Positions 13,385 through 28,300 of a stretch of 64,000 nt of DNA are shown piece after piece. Positions within the stretch are counted from its first letter, which is position 1, and every line of letters begins with the position of its first letter. The notes under the pieces were generated by a model that saw only the letters and a program-made list of their open reading frames with translations, made no database searches and was not told where the DNA came from. This DNA comes from Rutidosis leptorrhynchoides (Eukaryota; Streptophyta; Magnoliopsida; Asterales; Asteraceae), in contig NC_092340.1 in assembly GCF_046630445.1 (NCBI RefSeq), positions 33,440,001 to 33,504,000 on the forward strand, written 5' to 3'. The translations under genes were made by a program, and so were the position numbers.

Positions 13385-14293
13385 ATTATCTGATCGGAAT
13401 AAGGGTTTTTGTTATAAGATGAGTGTTGAATATTGAATGATATATTTGTCTTCTTGATATACGTATATATAGCAAAAAGATTTCCGTAATTTACGGAGGA
13501 AATTTAGAAAAAGTGTTAGACAAAGTCTATTAAGATAGATATGATAAGATATAATAAGATATGATGTGTCTATACTCCAATAATAGCAGTATGACGTGTC
13601 AAGATAATAAAATGATAAGTATGTAATCTGATAATCTTTCGATTAAAGACTTTCAATTCGTAATGGCCTATTCAGGTCTACGGCTTGAGCTATAGGATCC
13701 TTTAAATCGATAATCCAAACCCTTCTATTCTAGAGTTTCGTAGACGCCATCAGTCAAGAAAATTCAATGATAAAAAAATAACGAGAAATCAAAGATTTAA
13801 AAGTAATGAATATGAGTAGTGATGACATTATAATGTCTTTGAGATAACTCAATGACATTTTTCGGTTCACAAACCGATGCATAAAGGCATAAAGGCACAT
13901 AGATACGTAATATAACAGGGAGTTATATACGTTTGAGTATGAGTAGTAACAAACATAAAAATTTCAAAAATCATAGATAACATTTCATGTAATACATATG
14001 TAATACACAAAATCATGATAGATGACATAGGAATGTCAAGAATTTCAGAAATCATGAGTGACATCCCTTGGTTCCCTTAACCAAGGTAGGTTTATGAAGA
14101 TAACTTGCGTGAGTTATAGAATATTTTGAATCACAATGGGAATTTCCTACCGGAGTTACAGAATAAGAGATATGTATATGTATAATGCAAGTAATAATAT
14201 CTTAAAGCTATAGGTCAGGCTGTAGACTAGACTTTAATGCACCCTATTAATCTGGGTTATCTACATTAAGACTGCCTAGTTCCCTACAACCTG

Positions 14294-14305
14294 GCTCTGA
14301 TACCA
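14294..14305 (-). promoter_or_regulatory. Primer-binding site of element B
   Basis: The minus strand reads TGGTATCAGAGC, the exact initiator-Met tRNA complement, three bases inside the LTR end at 14309. Confidence 0.9.
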
Positions 14306-14308
14306 ATC

Positions 14309-18132
<3,824 letters not shown>

Positions 18133-18192
18133 GAAGAAACATAGTGACGGGTTGGCGAAGGTTGTATTTAGATCATCCTTCAAGTGGGAGAT
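18133..18192 (+). mobile_element. Copia-like interior, right remnant, with polypurine tract
   Basis: Begins with the second GAAGA copy of element B's target duplication and ends with AAGTGGGAGA (about 18182-18191), the polypurine tract that primes plus-strand synthesis at the 3' LTR. Confidence 0.75.
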
Positions 18193-18564
18193 TTTTGGAT
18201 GTGTGAAGGATATCGAAACAACGAGAAAAAAAAGGCTGATTTGGATTTTACCGTGGAGGCGCGGCGCGACTAGGGCCTGACGGGCTGAAAATTCTATAAT
18301 CAAGTTTTCTTGTTCCCTAAGTTGTTTCCTTGCCTATATAAACATCTCATTGTAACCCTAACATGTGTGCACGAAAATTATAGTGAAGAATCTCTGGTTT
18401 TCGCCCGTGGAGTAAACCCTTCTCCGTGTTTTGGAGTTGGGATATAACCACGTTAAATCTCGTGTCGTTTATTTATTGTTTCATGTTTTATTTTATCGTT
18501 TGTTGTTGTGGGTTTGGTGATTGGTTTAAATCACCGGTCTTGTTTGGGTCCATAATTCCTAACA
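18193..18564 (+). repeat. 3' LTR of the copia-like element (about 372 bp)
   Basis: Starts just after the polypurine tract; its first bases (TTTTGGATG) look like a mutated TGTTGGATG. It ends in CCTAACA. A TATA box (TATATAAAC) lies near 18336. The 3' half repeats 7851-8058 with a few substitutions, which dates the pair as not very old. Confidence 0.8.
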
Positions 18565-18570
18565 TATACA

Positions 18571-18683
18571 ACATACATACATACATACATACATACATAC
18601 ATACATACATACATACATACATACATACATACATACATACATACATACATACATACATACATACATACATACATACATACATA
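18571..18683. repeat. (TACA)n microsatellite
   Basis: About 110 bp of TACA/CATA tetranucleotide repeat directly after the copia LTR. Poly-HTYI and poly-YVCM frames on the two strands are artefacts. Confidence 0.97.
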
Positions 18684-19143
18684 CTAACTATAATGAAACC
18701 TTAACTAAAGTATAATGGACTTTAATGCTGCAATTAAACGTGAGTCAAATCTAATCCAATCCATTATCTGATAGTAATAACATTTAATTATTATTTGAGA
18801 GTAAGCTTGATTCTTAAGATACAATAGGACCAAGCATGTTGAGATGTAATAAAATACAAAACCAAGCTCAAATGGATGCGTGATTAACGTGAATCGACAG
18901 GAAACAGATAGGCGGGTGTGTGAAAAGGGAAGGCCGGAGGAAAAATATATACAAGTTTAAATAACATGTCATTTGACCCATTACGATCAACGTATTTAAT
19001 TAGAGATGTTAACCTATTTGGATTTTAGGCCCATTAGTAGACTTTTATGAACAAGTACAACATGTATGTGTGTCTGTGTGTTTGTCAGAACACTAACCCA
19101 ATCTAGTCATCTAGAAGAAAAAAATAGAAGCAACTAAAGAAGG
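18684..19143. other. Intergenic host sequence
   Basis: AT-rich single-copy-looking DNA with no gene, RNA or repeat structure that I can recognise. It is the left flank of the Sirevirus insertion. Confidence 0.6.
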
Positions 19144-19148
19144 GTGAC
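19144..19148. other. Target-site duplication of the Sirevirus, left copy
   Basis: GTGAC, repeated exactly at 33204-33208 on the other side of the element. Confidence 0.95.
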
Positions 19149-19628
19149 TGTTGTTACTCAGACTCGGATCTTGATTGAACAAACGACCTAAAGGCGGAAA
19201 ACAATGGATCGTATTGAATCGAATACTTTATCACCTTCGGATCACTAAAACCTATGGGAAAACCTAGATTTCGGTGTACTAGGGTTTGGTATTCGGTTGG
19301 GGGTGTGGAGGAACGACTCTGGAACTGATAGAATGCGATTTGGGTTGTGGGAGTGCGTGACCTGAATCTGTAACCCGTAACACGTATTTATACTGATTCC
19401 AGTGTCCTTCGGTCGAAGGTCTATGACCTTCGGCCGAAGGTCGTCGTCCCTCGCCCGAGGGTCTCTTCCCTCGGTCGATGGTCAGAACTGTCCAACCAAC
19501 AGTTCGAACATCGTATCGTCTTGGTTCATAATATATGTCAAACAAAGTATAACCAATAAAGTAAACAGTAAAGTCCAAATGTTAATGTCCATTACAATCA
19601 TTAAAGAACTAGGGATTATGCACCAACA
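19149..19628 (-). repeat. 3' LTR of the Sirevirus
   Basis: In element sense TGTTGG...AACA, 480 bp. The promoter-like core on the minus strand is a TATA box (GTATAAATA, complement of 19385-19393) preceded upstream by two 14-bp palindromes at 19427-19440 and 19406-19419, then two weaker ones to about 19482. Confidence 0.97.
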
Positions 19629-19642
19629 AACTCCCCCTAAGA
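19629..19642 (-). promoter_or_regulatory. Polypurine tract of the Sirevirus
   Basis: The minus strand reads CTTAGGGGGAGTT directly against the 3' LTR. It is the primer for plus-strand DNA synthesis. Confidence 0.9.
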
Positions 19643-19689
19643 CCTAGTTCGCAGTAAAAACCAAAACAAAATAAAAGGTCTTTAGTTCT

Positions 19690-22548
19690 TCAGTCATCTT
19701 CTTTCGGAAACGGATCCACCACTGCATTTCTCAAATAGCACAACTTAGCTACCCTAACAAACTGTTCAGCTTGGACTCGATTCTCATGGCGGTATAACAT
19801 CGTGTTGCAGTAAAGTGTAAATATATCAGCTTCGCAACAATTCCTTAACCAGACTGGATCCAATACCCGAATATAGTCATTGTCATCACTGTTTACCCTT
19901 TCCAAAACAATCACAGCCTCTTCTGACCTTTCATCATAATACCACCAACGAAACCTTTGGCTCCAGTTCTGTGGCATTCTCTTGACGGGAACTTTCCTCA
20001 TGTAGTTTACCGGTTCATACTTAACAACCTTGCGTCTAACGCCCGTCTTTTTGTTTCGGCGATACGTGATCTTTGGAAATTGTGGTCTCCACGGACCAGA
20101 GAAATTCTTTGCCTTAAACGACCTTCTAACAAAGTTGGCGACCATACTTGCTGTTGAGTCCAGTTCTTGATATAACATCTTTAGTCGGCCAATCTGCATA
20201 AATTCAAAGTACGGAAGTGACTTAAAGTGCCATCCTCGTTTGATATAGTCCACTCCGTATTCCTTCTTCACAGCGTAAATGTCAAAATCTTGAATGTACG
20301 CCCAGGCTAAAATCTTTCCCTTACTCAAATGTTCATCCTTTTTCTTAATGAAGTTCAACCAATTCGGCTCTATTTCCGGTTTCTTAAAGTATTTTCTAAC
20401 TCGTGAGCTTTCCTTCCATTCCTTTGCTAGACCCTTAACCTGTTCAGCACTCAACTTTACCGATCCTTCAGGAATATCCCCGGTCTTCTCCTTTTCTTTG
20501 CATTGACGATTCAGAAGATCATCATTCATCTTAAAATAATCTGAGAAAGTTGGAAGTTCGTCAGCTCCATCATATACCGGATACGCCTCTGTTGGCTCAT
20601 TCTCTATAACAATCTCATCAAACTCATTATCATTCTCGCCTATCGCCTCAGTTTCACTAAACTCATCTTCAGACTCAGTCCTTCTCGAAGAGGACTCTGC
20701 TGGTATGGCGTCAGCGGGTATTTCAGATTCTTGCTCTTGACGCACCAGCCAATCCAGCTCCTCTCTAGTCAGATCGTGAGGGATCTCTCCCTCTTCTAAT
20801 TCATCATACACAGTACACAAGTTTAATTGATCCTGCATCTGCAAATATTCAAACATATTAAAGGATCTGAGAGGAATAGCATACAGTGGTTTGTCAGCTA
20901 GGGCCAACGCCTTCGAATTCTCATCTTCTTCCTCTTCAGAATCTATCTGTTCTGCAATCCTTATCCTTTCATCCCAATCATTCACTCGACCTTCCAACAA
21001 CTTAACCTTTCCCTCAGCAACAATAGCTCTCTCTTTCGCATCGGCAATAACCAATCCCTGATTACTCACCGTCTTTTCAAGATTAGTCACCTTATCAGTC
21101 AGACGGTTAACCTCTTCAGTCTTTAAGCGGTTCTCCTCCCTCAACTTTCTCATCTCTTCTTGCACCTCTTGCTTGTATTTCAACGAGTTGGCCATCGAGT
21201 CAAGTACCAACATACGAAGAGATGTAATCTCCGAAGATTCCGACCTAGAACCCTCACCTACATTCGGAGGTACAAACGGTTCTGACGTATCAACACGTTC
21301 TTGAAAGATAGGTTGTTGAATTGGAGGCGGTTGTGTCTGTTGTTGAGTAGGTGGTGGTTCAGTGGGTGTAATCTGAGGTCTTTGTTGTGAACCCGACCCC
21401 TTATCCTTCAACAAAATAAGCTTCTTCTTCTTCTTTCGTTTTGGTTTGGTGGACACATAATGCAAGTCAGCATCTACTTGTTTCCTTTTCAATCCAGCGA
21501 CGCTCGTATCTTCTTCATCCTGATCCACCAAACGATTTCCACTTTCAACTGACGGGTTTTGACTCTGTACACTCTGAGTCTGACCCGTTTGATCTGCTTG
21601 ACGTATCGGTTGGGTAACCTCATCGTCACTGTTAACCACTTCGAAATCTGGCTCGTTACCCGAAGTGCTGTTTTCATTCCTCCACTTCTTCTCCGGAGGA
21701 CAGACATAATCTTCCCGAACTAAGTGACACACAAGCTTGCCCTTGTTCGTTGTTTTGTTCTGGTTCAAACGATTAAAGGTGATATCCTTCATATGAACCT
21801 GCTTAATCACATCCTTTCTTGTTTTCTCTAACGTTGGGATCCTCTTGTCTAACAAAATCTGTAAAAACCTAGGAAACACAAGATGACTCTGAGTAGCCAC
21901 ATTCTCAACCATCTGATCAAAAATAATCCCTGAAAAGTTGAAATCAGCTCGTAAAACCAAAGCAGCAAACATGCTCTGGTAAGTGTCATTCAGCTCATCA
22001 AAACCTCCTTGCAGATTACTCAAACATTTCAAAATCACCGCTGTCAAGTATCGGTAAGGATGCGAGAAACCACTACGCTTTATTGTCTTAGAGATATCCC
22101 CATCATAACTACATCGCAGCATACAACCAGTAACCTTTGTCTTTGACAACCGCTTTGGCATATCACTCGAATCACCAAAATCAAACTCGTCACGTATCAG
22201 TTGCTCGGTAATCTTAACCTCAGTACCCGAAACCTTGCTGATTATTACCGTTATCCCATCCTCAAACTCAACCTTTGCGTTTCTCCAGAATTCTCGTTGA
22301 TGAGAATAGTACGCAGTGCATTCAACAGAAATAGCCGTCACAATCCTTGATCTGATAAGAAACCGGATCATCTCTTTGTATTCTTTTGCATTACGTCCAT
22401 GCTCATCCAAACAAGCCACTACATTAGCCATTGAGTTGGCCTTCAACCCTGGAAGTGTAGATGAAAACGGAGTCCCACTAGATGCTGACTCAGTCTCTGA
22501 GCCAGAATTGTGTTGTTGTTCTGTTTGTTCTGCTTGAGATCCTGACAT
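19690..22548 (-). CDS. Sirevirus third ORF, 952-codon protein of unknown function
   Basis: ATG at 22548, uninterrupted to the stop at 19690, and placed where Sireviruses carry their env-like gene. Layout: Ser/Thr/Gln-rich residues 1-30; a globular N-domain about 35-290 containing FNFSGIIFDQMVEN and FPRFLQ, a pattern I associate with proteins encoded by Asteraceae copia elements; an acidic and polar linker; a basic cluster (KPKRKKKKK, about 368-376) that could be a nuclear signal; Pro/Gln-rich 390-420; a long coiled coil about 440-535; acidic 536-660; and a basic, aromatic C-terminal domain about 700-952. I see no signal peptide or clear membrane segment, so it does not look like an envelope protein. 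It is not a pol fragment. Confidence 0.75.
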   Translation of the reverse strand: MSGSQAEQTEQQHNSGSETESASSGTPFSSTLPGLKANSMANVVACLDEHGRNAKEYKEMIRFLIRSRIVTAISVECTAYYSHQREFWRNAKVEFEDGITVIISKVSGTEVKITEQLIRDEFDFGDSSDMPKRLSKTKVTGCMLRCSYDGDISKTIKRSGFSHPYRYLTAVILKCLSNLQGGFDELNDTYQSMFAALVLRADFNFSGIIFDQMVENVATQSHLVFPRFLQILLDKRIPTLEKTRKDVIKQVHMKDITFNRLNQNKTTNKGKLVCHLVREDYVCPPEKKWRNENSTSGNEPDFEVVNSDDEVTQPIRQADQTGQTQSVQSQNPSVESGNRLVDQDEEDTSVAGLKRKQVDADLHYVSTKPKRKKKKKLILLKDKGSGSQQRPQITPTEPPPTQQQTQPPPIQQPIFQERVDTSEPFVPPNVGEGSRSESSEITSLRMLVLDSMANSLKYKQEVQEEMRKLREENRLKTEEVNRLTDKVTNLEKTVSNQGLVIADAKERAIVAEGKVKLLEGRVNDWDERIRIAEQIDSEEEEDENSKALALADKPLYAIPLRSFNMFEYLQMQDQLNLCTVYDELEEGEIPHDLTREELDWLVRQEQESEIPADAIPAESSSRRTESEDEFSETEAIGENDNEFDEIVIENEPTEAYPVYDGADELPTFSDYFKMNDDLLNRQCKEKEKTGDIPEGSVKLSAEQVKGLAKEWKESSRVRKYFKKPEIEPNWLNFIKKKDEHLSKGKILAWAYIQDFDIYAVKKEYGVDYIKRGWHFKSLPYFEFMQIGRLKMLYQELDSTASMVANFVRRSFKAKNFSGPWRPQFPKITYRRNKKTGVRRKVVKYEPVNYMRKVPVKRMPQNWSQRFRWWYYDERSEEAVIVLERVNSDDNDYIRVLDPVWLRNCCEADIFTLYCNTMLYRHENRVQAEQFVRVAKLCYLRNAVVDPFPKEDD

Positions 22549-22635
22549 GGCTAAAACAATCTAACAAACACAAAATTCAGTCAGAACAAAAACGCGTCAA
22601 AACATTTTGAAATCAATAAATCTGCAACAGTTGAC

Positions 22636-23300
22636 CTTCGGGTCAAAAGGTTGACCCTCGGTCAGAATAAGATGACCTTCGGTCGAAGGTTAATGTCCTT
22701 TGGTCGAAGGACCTGACCCTCGATCGACCAGTCATCGAAGCACAACAATTGGACCATCGGCCGAAGGAGGAGTCCTTCGGCCCAAAATAGATACACCTTC
22801 GGTCGAAGGTCAACGTCCTTCGGCCGAAGGTAGTTCATCAGATCTGGAAAAAATCCCAAATCCAAAACCTTCGAATATTGATGATTTTGGTCTAAAACCT
22901 GTTGGGCTTTGCCCTAAGACCACCGATAAACAACATCACGTAATCAATTTCATCAAACATCAACCATAAATCCTTTAATTTAGCCATAATAAACCGGACC
23001 CTAAAACTGCAAAAATCAAGAGATTGGATGCGTGTTATGGTACCTGTTATACGGTGCTAGAATCACAATCAAAAAATGAATAAAAACGTCCGATTGAAAA
23101 CTCTGTTGGCAACAATCAAATTCGAGAGAAAAATCGTCCAAAAACACCAAGTAAACTGTCCCGAATGACAGAACATCCTATATATACCCTTCAGTTACCT
23201 TCGGTCGAAGGTCTATACCTTCGGTCCGAAAGTCTCTGACCATCGGCCGATGGTAACTGTCCTTCGGTCGAAGGTAAAGTCCCTTCGGCCGAATGTCAGG
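22636..23300. repeat. Palindrome arrays CCTTCGGNCGAAGG upstream of ORF3
   Basis: At least eight perfect or near-perfect copies of a 14-bp palindrome, in two clusters separated by about 350 bp. The same motif recurs in both LTRs and in the leader (32.14-32.47 kb). Confidence 0.85.
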
Positions 23301-23358
23301 CAGTTTAATCCAAGGTCAATTTTCTTCGATTCCCTTCAGTCGCTTCACATTTTTGCCA

Positions 23359-23460
23359 CACTCGTGCGAGTGAGTTCTCACTCGTTCGAGTGAACACCTC
23401 ATTCGTACGAGTGTAAAGCAGTCACTAATCCCAAAAATTTCAGCTTCAGTCGTTCGACTG
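23359..23460. repeat. Second palindrome family CACTCGTNCGAGTG
   Basis: Copies at 23359-23372, 23379-23392 and 23400-23413 have centres 20-21 bp apart. A related CAGTCGTTCGACTG lies at 23447-23460. All share a central TCGNNCGA-type core with the other family. Confidence 0.8.
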
Positions 23461-23525
23461 TAACTTCAAAAATCAAAAATTCAACTTTTTCTTTAAAACT
23501 TCACTTTCCCAAACCGTTTGCTTCA

Positions 23526-23538
23526 AACTCCCCCTGGG
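23526..23538 (-). promoter_or_regulatory. Extra polypurine tract in the Sirevirus spacer
   Basis: The minus strand reads CCCAGGGGGAGTTT, a copy of the LTR-adjacent tract 3.9 kb away from it. A further copy lies at 25186-25198 (TTTTAGGGGGAGA), just after pol. Confidence 0.75.
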
Positions 23539-25310
23539 ACTGATCTTTCACATTAAAATTCATCACGTTTAGTCCAATTAGGATTCCAACCATAATTAAG
23601 TTCCATTTCGACAAAGAGACATCATTTAAAACAACTCTTATCAGTCTAGCTACACTAACAGATAAAATAAACGAAAATCTTTTTGTATTTTTCTGAATGA
23701 AACACAGCTGAAGAACAATTAAACACAAATGAAACAAATCTACATATGAAACCAGCAAACATTAAGGAACATATTCTTGTGAGTTAGATAACTTTGATAA
23801 TTCAGGGATCAGAACTGTCATAAGTTGTAGTTTATAAACGTTCATTTCATAAAGTTTAAGTACCTATAAGCTTTATCGCGGGCTCTTGGTATTAGCACAC
23901 GACTAGACTTACTGACTGTCACCCCAGACATTTTGATGATCACGTTAATTAATTACTTTGACATATTACTATGTTTGCTTAGATCATAGAGTCAGTCCTC
24001 ATTTCAGATCGCACGATGTTTACGGTAGTCAATTGAGCACGAAAATCCCGACGCTGTCCGTTACCACGAGTGCATACTTTGGATCTAATTGTGAAGGAAG
24101 GTTCTCATAGTAATTTTGGAATATCCCTGTCGACCATGAGTCTCTACCTTGACTTATCACTTTGAAACAATTAGCTCGGATGGATCTCACAGAACCAGTA
24201 ACCTGTACACATGCGTCATGTATTTGACCACTATCGCTAGAAACCCCTTATGCCGTATTCTAATTATTATTAAAGTTGCTTGGGAAACGGAATAATCATC
24301 GCATATGATGGCCTATCCTAATACGTCAGAGATTTTTGAGATATCTCCTTGATTGCCTAAACTTAAGAATACACCTCGGTATCTTCGTGAAATGATCTGA
24401 AACATGAACATTCTTCGCGTGTAGAATTCATCTCAATCTCGTTCTTGACGATTGATCATGATTTGAATCCTTATCTTCTTCAGAACTGTTGACTTCAAAT
24501 GTCTTCTAGACCAACCAGTTGTCTCAAAGCTTTTCTAATTTTTTTCATTTTTTTTTTCGAAACAACGGTTGTCTTTGTATATCTTGAATATGATGTCTTC
24601 AATAAGTATATCTTCAATTGCTTTTCAACAGTCCATGATAAACTGAAAATCTGAAATATCTTTACCTCGGTGTACGCTCAAGTATCTACTATTTTGAGTG
24701 CATATTTGAGTTTAATTTCGATTCTCCTAATCTTGGCATGTAAGGTAACTAGAAACAGTGTGCACGCATAACAGAATACATCGCCTTGTATTGATTTTCT
24801 GGGTATAGTATTGTGAGTACTTGAAATACCCAGAGCTAACTGTCTCGCAGAGAAAGTCTCAATAGGGGATACCCTCACCTTTTGTTGATTTCCCCAACAA
24901 TTATTTCTTTCATACGCACCTGTGGTAGTTAAGTGACTACCATCAACCGCTATAAACCTTTCCACGATTTCCTTGTCAAGATATTTACTTGATTGTTCGT
25001 GTGATCACCTCATTCCAAGATTAGGGCAGTAAGACTTACCAATACACCTTTGATAACAACCTATATTACATACGCGCTTAGAACGTTAAACATACATGAT
25101 CAGTAAAATTTCCTCATCTCCCAACAAGGTTAAATAACTCTTTTTCCATTTTCTAATTTTTTTGTATTTTCTGATGTTGCAGTTTTCTCCCCCTAAAATA
25201 CTAAAACCGAAAATATTTTTGGCCTTTTGGATTTTATCTATACAAACAGAAAATAAAGAAACACACAAAAATAAAAAGCAGTAATGTTACAGAAAAGACT
25301 ATGACTCGAG

Positions 25311-28300
25311 TTATTTTTCAGTCTCTTTGTCGGGAACCATGTCTTTTAAAAGCTTTAGTCCAATTTCAGTTAATAAAAATTCAAAACGTGGTCTATCAAA
25401 AGCTTTTGGGAACAGATCAGCCCTCTGTTCAGTAGTCCCAATTTGAACTACATCAATTAAACGTTTTTCATAACAATCCCTTATAAAGTGGTACTTAATC
25501 CCGATGTGTTTAGTTTTGGAATGGTTTACGGGATTCTTAGTGACCGCTATGGCGGCAGTATTATCAACAAAAATAGGGGTATTAGAAATTTGCAAACCGT
25601 AGTCACGCAGCTGTTGTTGGATCCAGATAACTTGAGATGTACAGCTTGATGCAGCAATGTATTCAGCTTCACAGGTAGATTGAGCTACCGCAGTCTGCTT
25701 CTTACACTGCCATGTGACCAACCGCTTTCCTAAAAACTGACAACCCCCAGAAGTTGACTTGAAATCCTTTTTGCATCCACCATAATCCGAATCACTATAC
25801 GCTGTTAACTCAAACCCATCCGCACACGGATACCACAAACCCAAACTCGGCGTTTCTTTCAAGTAGCGCATTATCTTCTTTACGACCAACATGTGATGAA
25901 CATTTGGATTCGCCTGATAACGAGCACACAGGCAAACCGCAAACATTATGTCCGGCCGAGACGCCGTCAAGTACATAAGGGACCCAATCATGGCCCGGTA
26001 CAAAGTCTGATCCACCTTTGCACCGTCCATATCCGGCGAAATGCCGTGATTAACCGAAAGAGGAGTCTTAGCAGGTCTCTCAGCCTCCATTTGAAAACGA
26101 GTAAGTATATCGGCAACATATTTCGTCTGGTGCAAGAAAATGCCTTTATCTGTTTGTGCAACCTGGAGACCGAGGAAAAACTTGATTGTCCCTAAAGAAC
26201 TCATCTTAAACTTGCTCTGCATGACCTCCTCGAATTCATCAACCATACCTTTGTCTGTAGACCCGAAAATAATATCATCGACATAAACCTGTACCAACAT
26301 CAAATGCTTCCCCTTTTCTTTAATGAAGAGCGTCTGGTCAATAACACCCCTCCTAAAACCATTTTCAATCATGTAATTGGACAAGGTTGCGTACCATGCC
26401 CGCGGAGCCTGATGTAAACCATACAAGGCTTTGTCTAACTTGTAAACCTTTTCTGGAAAATGCGGATCCTCAAACCCAGGTGGTTGCTCGACATACACAG
26501 TCTCATTAATCTTTCCATACAAAAACGCGCTCTTGACATCCATTTGATAAACCTTGAAACCTTTGTAAGAAGCGAATGCCAAGAAAATTCGAATCGCCTC
26601 CAGTCTCGCCACTGGAGCAAAAACTTCATCGTAATCAATGTCAGGTATCTGAAGATATCCCTTGACAACTAACCTTGCCTTATTCCGTACCACTATACCC
26701 TGTTCATCCTTTTTGTTCTTCAAAACCCATTTCAAACCCAGCGGCTTACAGCCGTGAGGTGGATTAACAAGCTTCCACACCTCTAAGTGTCTAAATTGCA
26801 ACAGCTCTTCTTGCATTGCCAAAGCCCAATCATCATACTGTAAGGCTTCGTACACATCTTTCGGTTCGATCTGACACACAAAACAAGAATGGGCATGTCT
26901 GAAGATCCTCCCCGATCGATTCAGTTTGGAGTAAAATGCTGTCACAACATTAGCACTTAATGATTCAGTAGGTTCCGAAGTTGAGGCATCGGTAGGAGGT
27001 TTACCCGGAACACCAGTATCATCCACAAAATAATCATTCAATCGACACGGTCGTATAATATTCCTATTCGATCTACGTACTCTCCCTACATCACTGCGGG
27101 GCGCTTCATCTGATTCGGACCCTGAAGATTGTTCATGAAGACCCGAATGAAAATCAACTAACGGTGGAACCGGCTGTACTTCTTCCTCTTCTGACTCACT
27201 ACCATTAACAGATTGCTCAGCCTCATAATCACTTGTATTTTCCAACTCAGGAACCGAATTGGAAGTAGACGGAATATCAGCATTCGGAACAGGAGTAGGA
27301 ACACTAGTAACAGGAACATTCGCTGCAGAAGATCGAGTCTCCCACAAAAACTGTGCAGCTAAATCTTCATCAGTAACTTCTGGAGGAAGATTAAACGAGT
27401 CGAAGAGATCATTGTAGTCAAAATGCCAAGCAAAACCCTTGACTGTAATAGCTTTTGGATCCGTCTTAGGCACCTCAACCTCATAGTGAACTTCAACACG
27501 TTTCGTCTCTGTATTATACACCCTTTTGTTCGGATTCCCATAACCTAAGAATATACCAGTAACAGCTTTCGGGTTAAATTTACCACCGGTATCTTTGATC
27601 ATTATGGTGCACGGCGCACCAAACGGTTCTAGATGCTTAATGTTAGGTTTCCGCTTTTGTAACAATTCGTAACAAGTCTTCCCGTGCCTCTTAACAACGA
27701 GCACACGGTTCATGATATAGCAAGCAGTATTCACGGCCTCACCCCAAAAGTTAATAGGAAGGCCCGAGTCCGCTAACATGGTTCTAGCAGTCTCAATCAA
27801 CGTACGATTCTTTCGCTCAGCTACACCATTAGACTGTGGGGTGTATGCAGGACTAAACTGTTGTTGTATCCCTTTCTCTTTGCAAAAGTGGTCCATGAAC
27901 TGATTTTTGAATTCAGTACCGTTATCAGTCCTTATCTTCCTTACCTTTAAGTTATACAAACTTTCAAGCTTCAAAATTAACAGTCGGATTTGCTCAAACG
28001 TTTCCGACTTCTGTTTCAACAACACAACCCACGAGAATCGTGAGTACTCATCCGTTACCACAAGACAATAAACTTCCCCTGTAAGTGTTTTCTTCTTAAT
28101 TGGACCGAAAAGATCCATATGTAATAACTCTAGAGGAATGTTAATCGAATGAAACTTTTTCGCAGGATGAGATTTCTTCGTCTGTTTCCCTTTCTTACAC
28201 GGAACACAACCATCCGGAATATGAAAACTCTTTACATTCAGCCCCTCAACCAAACCTTTGTGGGCCAGATGATTCATCTTTCTCAAGCTTAAGTGACCCA

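Larger units (their letters stand above)
12396..14308 (-). mobile_element. Interior of element B
   Basis: From about 12.4 to 13.63 kb this follows the interior of element C closely, including the leader ORF. From about 13.64 kb to the primer site the sequence departs from C, so the leader between LTR and ORF (about 0.9 kb, against 0.4 kb in C) is of different origin. The antisense segment found in A and C is absent. Confidence 0.6.
22549..25310 (-). mobile_element. Sirevirus spacer between pol and the third ORF
   Basis: About 2.8 kb with no convincing gene. It holds a palindrome array at 22.62-22.84 kb just upstream of ORF3, a second at 23.20-23.30 kb, a different palindrome family at 23359-23460, and two extra polypurine tracts near 23527-23538 and 25186-25198. 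It may act as the leader of a subgenomic ORF3 transcript; I saw no defined promoter. Confidence 0.7.

Noticed and set aside
13867..14064. 65-codon minus-strand frame in the element B leader
   Set aside because: Hydrophobic AT-rich chance frame, with no counterpart in A or C.
18571..18683. TACA repeat as a CRISPR-like or satellite array
   Set aside because: A simple tetranucleotide microsatellite, with no spacers and no longer unit.
19279..19578. 99-codon frame repeated at 32914-33153
   Set aside because: It lies in the two LTR copies, and its PSAEGH/PSTEGH repeats are translated palindromes.
24678..24965. 95-codon minus-strand frame in the Sirevirus spacer as a gene
   Set aside because: Short, with no domain or conserved motif, in a spacer of otherwise non-coding character; no comparison copy in the window.
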